This document shows, one piece after another, positions 55,101 through 60,000 of a stretch of 60,000 bases of DNA (its first letter is position 1; every line of letters begins with the position of its first letter). Source of the DNA: Symbiodinium natans. Lineage: Eukaryota > Sar > Dinophyceae > Suessiales > Symbiodiniaceae. The notes beneath the pieces are model-generated. The model made no database searches. It saw only the letters and a program-made list of their open reading frames with translations, and was not told the DNA's origin. A program made the position numbers and the translations under genes. The DNA lies in assembly GCA_905221605.1 (NCBI GenBank), contig CAJNDS010002537.1:126001-186000 (forward strand), given 5' to 3'.

Positions 55101-56500
55101 TATAGGGGAATACGCTCTTTGGGAGCTTCCTATCAGACCTATCCAAGGGGTTGGGGTTGTAGTGGGACCCCTATTCTTGGGGAAGTACCCGACTCTGAGA
55201 CTCTTTATAAATTCATGTCTACAACACCCCCCTTAAATTGGGCATCCCGGTGCCTTCGCCTTTGGCTGCCAGTGGGGCAAGCTGTGCCTCCCCAATCCAG
55301 GCACTTCTGCCAGATATGTGGAGTTGGTCCAGTAGGGCGGATGAGGAACCAGGATCGAGCAGTAGAGAAACTGCGGCACGGCGGAGTCGAAGAGCCCAGA
55401 GTCAAGGAGCTCTGCACAGTTCTGTGTTGTCAAATAATCCAGGGGATCCGCGGCTGGCCGGGGCACGTCATCACGCGTGGTCAGGGCAGGTACATATTGG
55501 CTGGGCGAGAGTCCCAGGGCTCGGGACCACTCCATGGCAGCTTTCGGGCTGCGCTTCCCATGGAAGGGCCAGGCATCGATCTGCCCAGGGTAGCGGTGCA
55601 GCCCTGCGCCCGCGTGCATCTTTCCCCAGAGGGTGACGTTGTAGCCTGACGCGGCCAAGGCATCGATGAAGGTGCCCTTCACCCTCTGCTTCCTGGCAAA
55701 CTTCCGGCAGGTCTCCTGCCAGGCAGACATGGGCAGCTGGCAAAAGCCCTGATTCCTCCCCTCCCCTCGTAGAGGCAACAGACACGGAACGTGTGGCCGC
55801 ACCTCCGAGAATGCCATTACACAGTGCGAGTCAACATCGTCCGAGCTACCATTCACGCCTGCGATGCCCACGAAGTTGTCCCAAACCTGGAGACCGAGGT
55901 GTGCGTGTCACGTGCGCTTTCAGGGCAGAACTCGTTTCACCTCCATCACTGATCATCACTGCTGCAGAGAAGAGAAAGCGTGTTGCTCTCGTTCCCATGC
56001 TGCCCACCTTGATTTGGGATGGGTATCGCCCGGCCAACATTGAAGATCTGGCAGGCACACATTGAGGAGAGGATGAATATGCCTGGTCAGGACGGAAACA
56101 GCAAACCTGAAACCCTGAACCCGAAACCCTGTAAACCCTAAACCCTAATTGCTGCGACGTGTTGTCACAAGCTTTCATCAGAAATCTCTCGGATTCCGGG
56201 GCGCCTGCGGAAAGTACGCGCCATCCGCTGCCAGCGAGCGCAGATTCCGCAGCGGTGGCTTGAATTGAGGCGAGGCATCATCCAACAGCCGCCCATCCAT
56301 TTGCTTGGCAAAGATTGGCAAAGAATTCGGACAGAAAAGACGGACTTTCTCAAGACTTTGCTACTTCTACGTTGCCTTTTCTGTGCATGTGCTGACGAAG
56401 ACCTTTTTCGCCTTCACAACCCCCAAAGCAACAACATGCAGCAACACGCAAGTCTGCAAGCGAGTCTCATCCACCATCAGGAAGAGAATGTGAGGCCGGC
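52136..56500 (-). CDS. Sulfatase (type I, formylglycine-dependent), at least 17 exons
   Basis: Hydrolyses sulfate esters. Exons: 56500-56466, 56303-56205, 56082-56008, 55886-55821, 55736-55305, 54967-54896, 54758-54657, 54227-54172, 53934-53838, 53610-53551, 53485-53414, 53196-53048, 52905-52860, 52767-52686, 52579-52462, 52330-52258, 52141-52136. They join in phase to about 545 residues, N-terminus not found. Landmarks: HILFLMVDE, LRNLRSLAADGAYF, the signature CVPARSSMLAGR whose Cys becomes formylglycine, ALAASGYNVTLWGKMH, VIMLGDHGEH (metal ligands), VPLMIAGPGI, SLYDIYPTVLDMAGV, YVVAEYHS, TGTFMVRQGH and PQLFDLQADPWERDN. Every catalytic element I would expect is present. Donors include 7 GC and 2 GA. 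The junction of exons 1 and 2 is ambiguous by an AG slide, and exons 15-17 are the least certain. Substrate unknown; sulfated polysaccharides are plausible in a marine alga. Confidence 0.85.
52142..52253 (-). mobile_element. Introner copy A: TIR element acting as the last sulfatase intron
   Basis: 112 bp with perfect 14-bp inverted ends (CTTGGTAGCCCAGT and ACTGGGCTACCAAG) and a 4-bp target duplication, GTCT in gene sense (52138-52141 and 52254-52257). As an intron (52257-52142) it begins with GT from the duplication and ends with the element's CCAAG, then GTCT again. The upstream exon ends ...CPVTEML; after splicing the frame gives V and a stop. Same family and orientation as 39727-39904. Confidence 0.75.
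52609..52662 (-). repeat. Telomere-like array inside sulfatase intron 14
   Basis: About seven CCCTAAA units on the plus strand (TTTAGGG in gene sense), opposite in orientation to the array in the preceding intron. Confidence 0.85.
52768..52859 (-). other. Sulfatase intron made of telomere repeat
   Basis: A 92-nt intron between exons ending ...LLHQ and starting ELDMEA. It begins GACCCCAAACCC and ends CCCCAG; 52771-52857 is about 12 tandem TTTAGGG units (plus strand). Donor is GA, acceptor AG followed by G. Confidence 0.75.
53950..54058. mobile_element. MITE in sulfatase intron 8
   Basis: 109 bp with long imperfect inverted arms (ACTGTTGGTT...GAATGAGGGCCCTA and the reverse complement). AGTGGCCAT flanks both sides (53941-53949 and 54059-54067), a 9-bp target duplication. 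Confidence 0.75.
54765..54860. mobile_element. MITE-like element in sulfatase intron 6, GGGGGTTT family
   Basis: Ends GGGGGGTTTCCGA and TTCCGTAAACCTCC, with TAGGGGCCCCCTA inside. It occupies most of the intron and ends a few bases before the ACAG acceptor. Confidence 0.55.
56104..56147 (-). repeat. Degenerate telomere-like patch in sulfatase intron 2
   Basis: AAACCCTGAACCCGAAACCC followed by CCCTAAA units. Confidence 0.7.
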
Positions 56501-56509
56501 TTGGTTTCT

Positions 56510-58975
56510 CACCTGCCAAAGCAAAAATCTCCAGCATCTCTTTCGTGATGTCACTTTCTCACAACTCCTACACACTTATACTATATAACTTACATATATA
56601 TAAAAAACAACTATATAACTTATACAAGTCCTGTCGGACTCAAGAAGCCTGCAGATACCAGGCCGATGGTGAGAAGGCAAAAAACCGCGCGGCCCATGGC
56701 GCCGAGCATGGTGCTGGCAAGACGGGTTGCTCCGCAGCTGGTCAAGCTCCCCCCCCCCCCCTGTAGTAGCAAAAGCTGCGAAAATGTCAAGCAAGGAGGA
56801 GGTCGCGAGCGCAGCTAGATGTGACAACGCTTGACAATTTGACAACTCTTCGGGAAGGAAGGCCAATTCTTCCGGAGCACCAGCATGATCCAACCCACAA
56901 TGCCTCAAGTGCACGGGCCTGTGTTGGCCCGTGGCTATTGTTATTGCAGCTTTGGTTTCTGTATTTGGCCCGCACGACATGCTGGCATGTCTGTTGCGAA
57001 CGGCCTCAGAAGGCCAACAAGCTTGCCGCATCTTCCCTGGTTGCTAAATCAGGTTTTTTCAAGACTTGCAGGGACGATACGTGAGGATTCTTTTTTCGAT
57101 GACTACGATGCAGACCTACATAGCCTTCCGCTCGGATTTTCGAAGCTTCTGCCGCCCTCATGGTAGTCACCCACATGGGCCTCCGCTCGGACTTCCACGG
57201 GCTACGCGTGCTAGGTAAAAAAAACATGCCCGATACCACGCCCTCATAAAGCTAGGCCGAAAGGGGGCTTAGAACAACTCCCAAGTATGTGCAGTTCTTG
57301 CGCCCGGTGCATGTTCGGCAACGACTCCTGCATCATCTGCACCCTGCTCGCAAGATGCCCAAGCCGAAACGTCCAGGGCCAAGCGAGTGGCTGCGCCGCA
57401 GGCCGCCGAGGGCTGGCATGAGTTTCCGCTGCGTGGCACGGCGGTCCGGGCCACGGGCGTTAACCATGTCACTCCAACGCGGCAAAGCGTACGCAAGGTA
57501 TCTCAAGCAGTGCAGATGGCATGGTTTTGCAGGTCGCAGTTTTCCCAGCGTAACCCAACTGATCAATTCGGGTCTCTGGGGGAGGCGGGGGCAAAGAACG
57601 CAAGCATGTTTGTTTCCTTCCGCCATGACAGTCGACCAACCTACCAGGGCATTGGCCCCTTGGCCCATCGCCACGCGCACACTACCTAAAGAACGCGGCG
57701 TGCTTGGACAGACTGAAGTGGGGGATGGGCGGGCTGCGGGAGTTCATCACAAGGATACCGTAGCAAATGCTCTGGCCCACTCCGTCGTTGCTGCCCTGGT
57801 CCATGGGCAGGTCTTCCAAACAAGCCATCGGAATCACCGCAAACCTTATCGCGTTGCAAGGTGAAAAGATTTCCACTGCGACGAGCTGCCTCATCCAGCT
57901 CGAGCAAGGGGCGAGGGCGAACACCCGGCTTGTTCTTGAGGTCCAGAAATTAGAGTTTAGGGTTTACCTAGATCTAGGGTTTAGGAAGTCGCATGTAAAA
58001 AAGCCCTGCTAGACTGTAGCTCTGACCTCAAGAACGGGCGTGCAATTCGTGACTCGTATCTCTCTACCTCGGGCGGTTACCGCCTTCATTCTGATACCAA
58101 CCTTAGGATTCAGTTCCTAATTCTACAGCAGATCTGGGACTTTAGGGATGATTCAGAGAGCGGCTAACCTTTTCACGAGAGCTCTTTTGACCCTGGATTC
58201 ACCTTATCATGAGACGTTAGAACTAGAAATACTACTGGAAAAAGATGGGACAGGAACTCTCTTGACAAGGAACCCACCCTCGGGACCCCAACATCAAATC
58301 CTTCTTGACACCCTACAAAGAGCTTCCTTGTTCACCAGGCTGTTACCAAAGAGGCTTGAGTTCTACAGCCCAGTCCACACGCTTCACCTCTTGGAATCTT
58401 CCCTAAAGACCCTGTAAACACCCCCTTCACTCTTGGACAAGCTAATATTAAATTATAGGGTCTCTGGGGATGGAACTTCACCCCTTCTGGCATGCTTTGG
58501 GAGTGGTGTCAGCAAGGGGGCCCCTCAACCTTGCAGTAAACTCCAGCTCCTCGCAACTGACATGGGCGAGCTCATGCTTTCAAGAGGACAAATCTTTATC
58601 AATCACCCATACTGTGGTCATCCAGTACGCGTATGGCAAGCACTGCGAAACATGCATGTTGAATGCTATGAGACCGGGGCATTGGCATTGGACTTCTCGC
58701 CGGAGGTCCGCGACGCGCTGACCACGTCGATATCGACGTTGTGGCCCTTGAGCTCAGTCCAGCTCATCGCACCCGCCACGACACCGTCGGCAGCGTAGAC
58801 GACGGACACGTGTCGCCGCCTTTCTTGGTGTGGTGGCCGGCGAAGGACTCCAGGGCGTGCTGCCGGTTGACGTCTCAGGGGGCACACCGTTGCATGTTGC
58901 GTGTGTCCCAACTCTACCATCATGTACTATGGGACTTGCACTACAGCTCCGTTACAGCTTCTGTTACGCGTTCTC
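56510..58975. other. No gene assigned; possible missing 5' exons
   Basis: Should hold the sulfatase N-terminus and promoter, which I could not place. A minus-strand stretch at 58680-58790 (VVYAADGVVAGAMSWTEL) looks protein-like but stands alone. A poly-C tract lies at 56750-56761. Confidence 0.4.
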
Positions 58976-58978
58976 TCC

Positions 58979-60000
<1,022 letters not shown>

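Overview
The window looks like nuclear DNA of a dinoflagellate, probably Symbiodiniaceae-like. This rests on four observations. Two host genes recognisable exon by exon (pyruvate phosphate dikinase and a sulfatase) have introns that mostly begin with GC or GA rather than GT and end in AG followed by G. TTTAGGG-type telomere repeats are scattered through the DNA. Nearly every supported gene or element lies on the minus strand. The retroelement load is high. No bacterial operon, CRISPR array, rRNA or tRNA gene was recognised. Positions below are my own hand reading; spliced models were checked for reading phase across every junction unless stated.

Left part (1-20 kb): a minus-strand pyruvate phosphate dikinase (PPDK) gene runs from 19978 down to 15899 in 21 small exons and then stops. 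Its C-terminal third is missing because the gene runs into a nest of retroelements. The outer one is a LINE-type element (ORF1 with an OTU-like protease domain, ORF2 with AP endonuclease, reverse transcriptase and RNase H). A second element, a 6.57 kb tyrosine-recombinase retroelement (9175-15747), has inserted into it. This element has the split direct repeats A1 - ORFs - B1-A2-B2 of the Ngaro/PAT type and carries a cytosine-C5-like DNA methyltransferase domain. Taking the element out and leaving one AT dinucleotide rejoins an open frame. The LINE ends at a 34-36 bp minisatellite (1-1108).

Middle (20-39 kb and 42-52 kb): mostly non-coding, with a decayed DDE-transposase-like fragment, one short gene with a possible dsRNA-binding domain, a tandemly amplified 0.75 kb cassette, several minisatellites, palindromic MITE-like elements and interstitial telomere repeats.

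Right part: a four-exon gene at 41674-39623 joins a HET/TIR-like N-terminal domain to ribonuclease-inhibitor-type leucine-rich repeats. A sulfatase gene (56500-52136, at least 17 exons) has the intact formylglycine signature. Both contain a copy of one terminal-inverted-repeat element that fits exactly as an intron: the 4-bp target duplication supplies the donor (GA in one, GT in the other) and the element's last two bases supply the AG acceptor. These are introner-type introns. One sulfatase intron is almost entirely telomere repeat. The main interest of the window is therefore how mobile DNA builds and breaks genes here: introners, a telomere-repeat intron, non-GT donors, and a retroelement that encodes its own methyltransferase.
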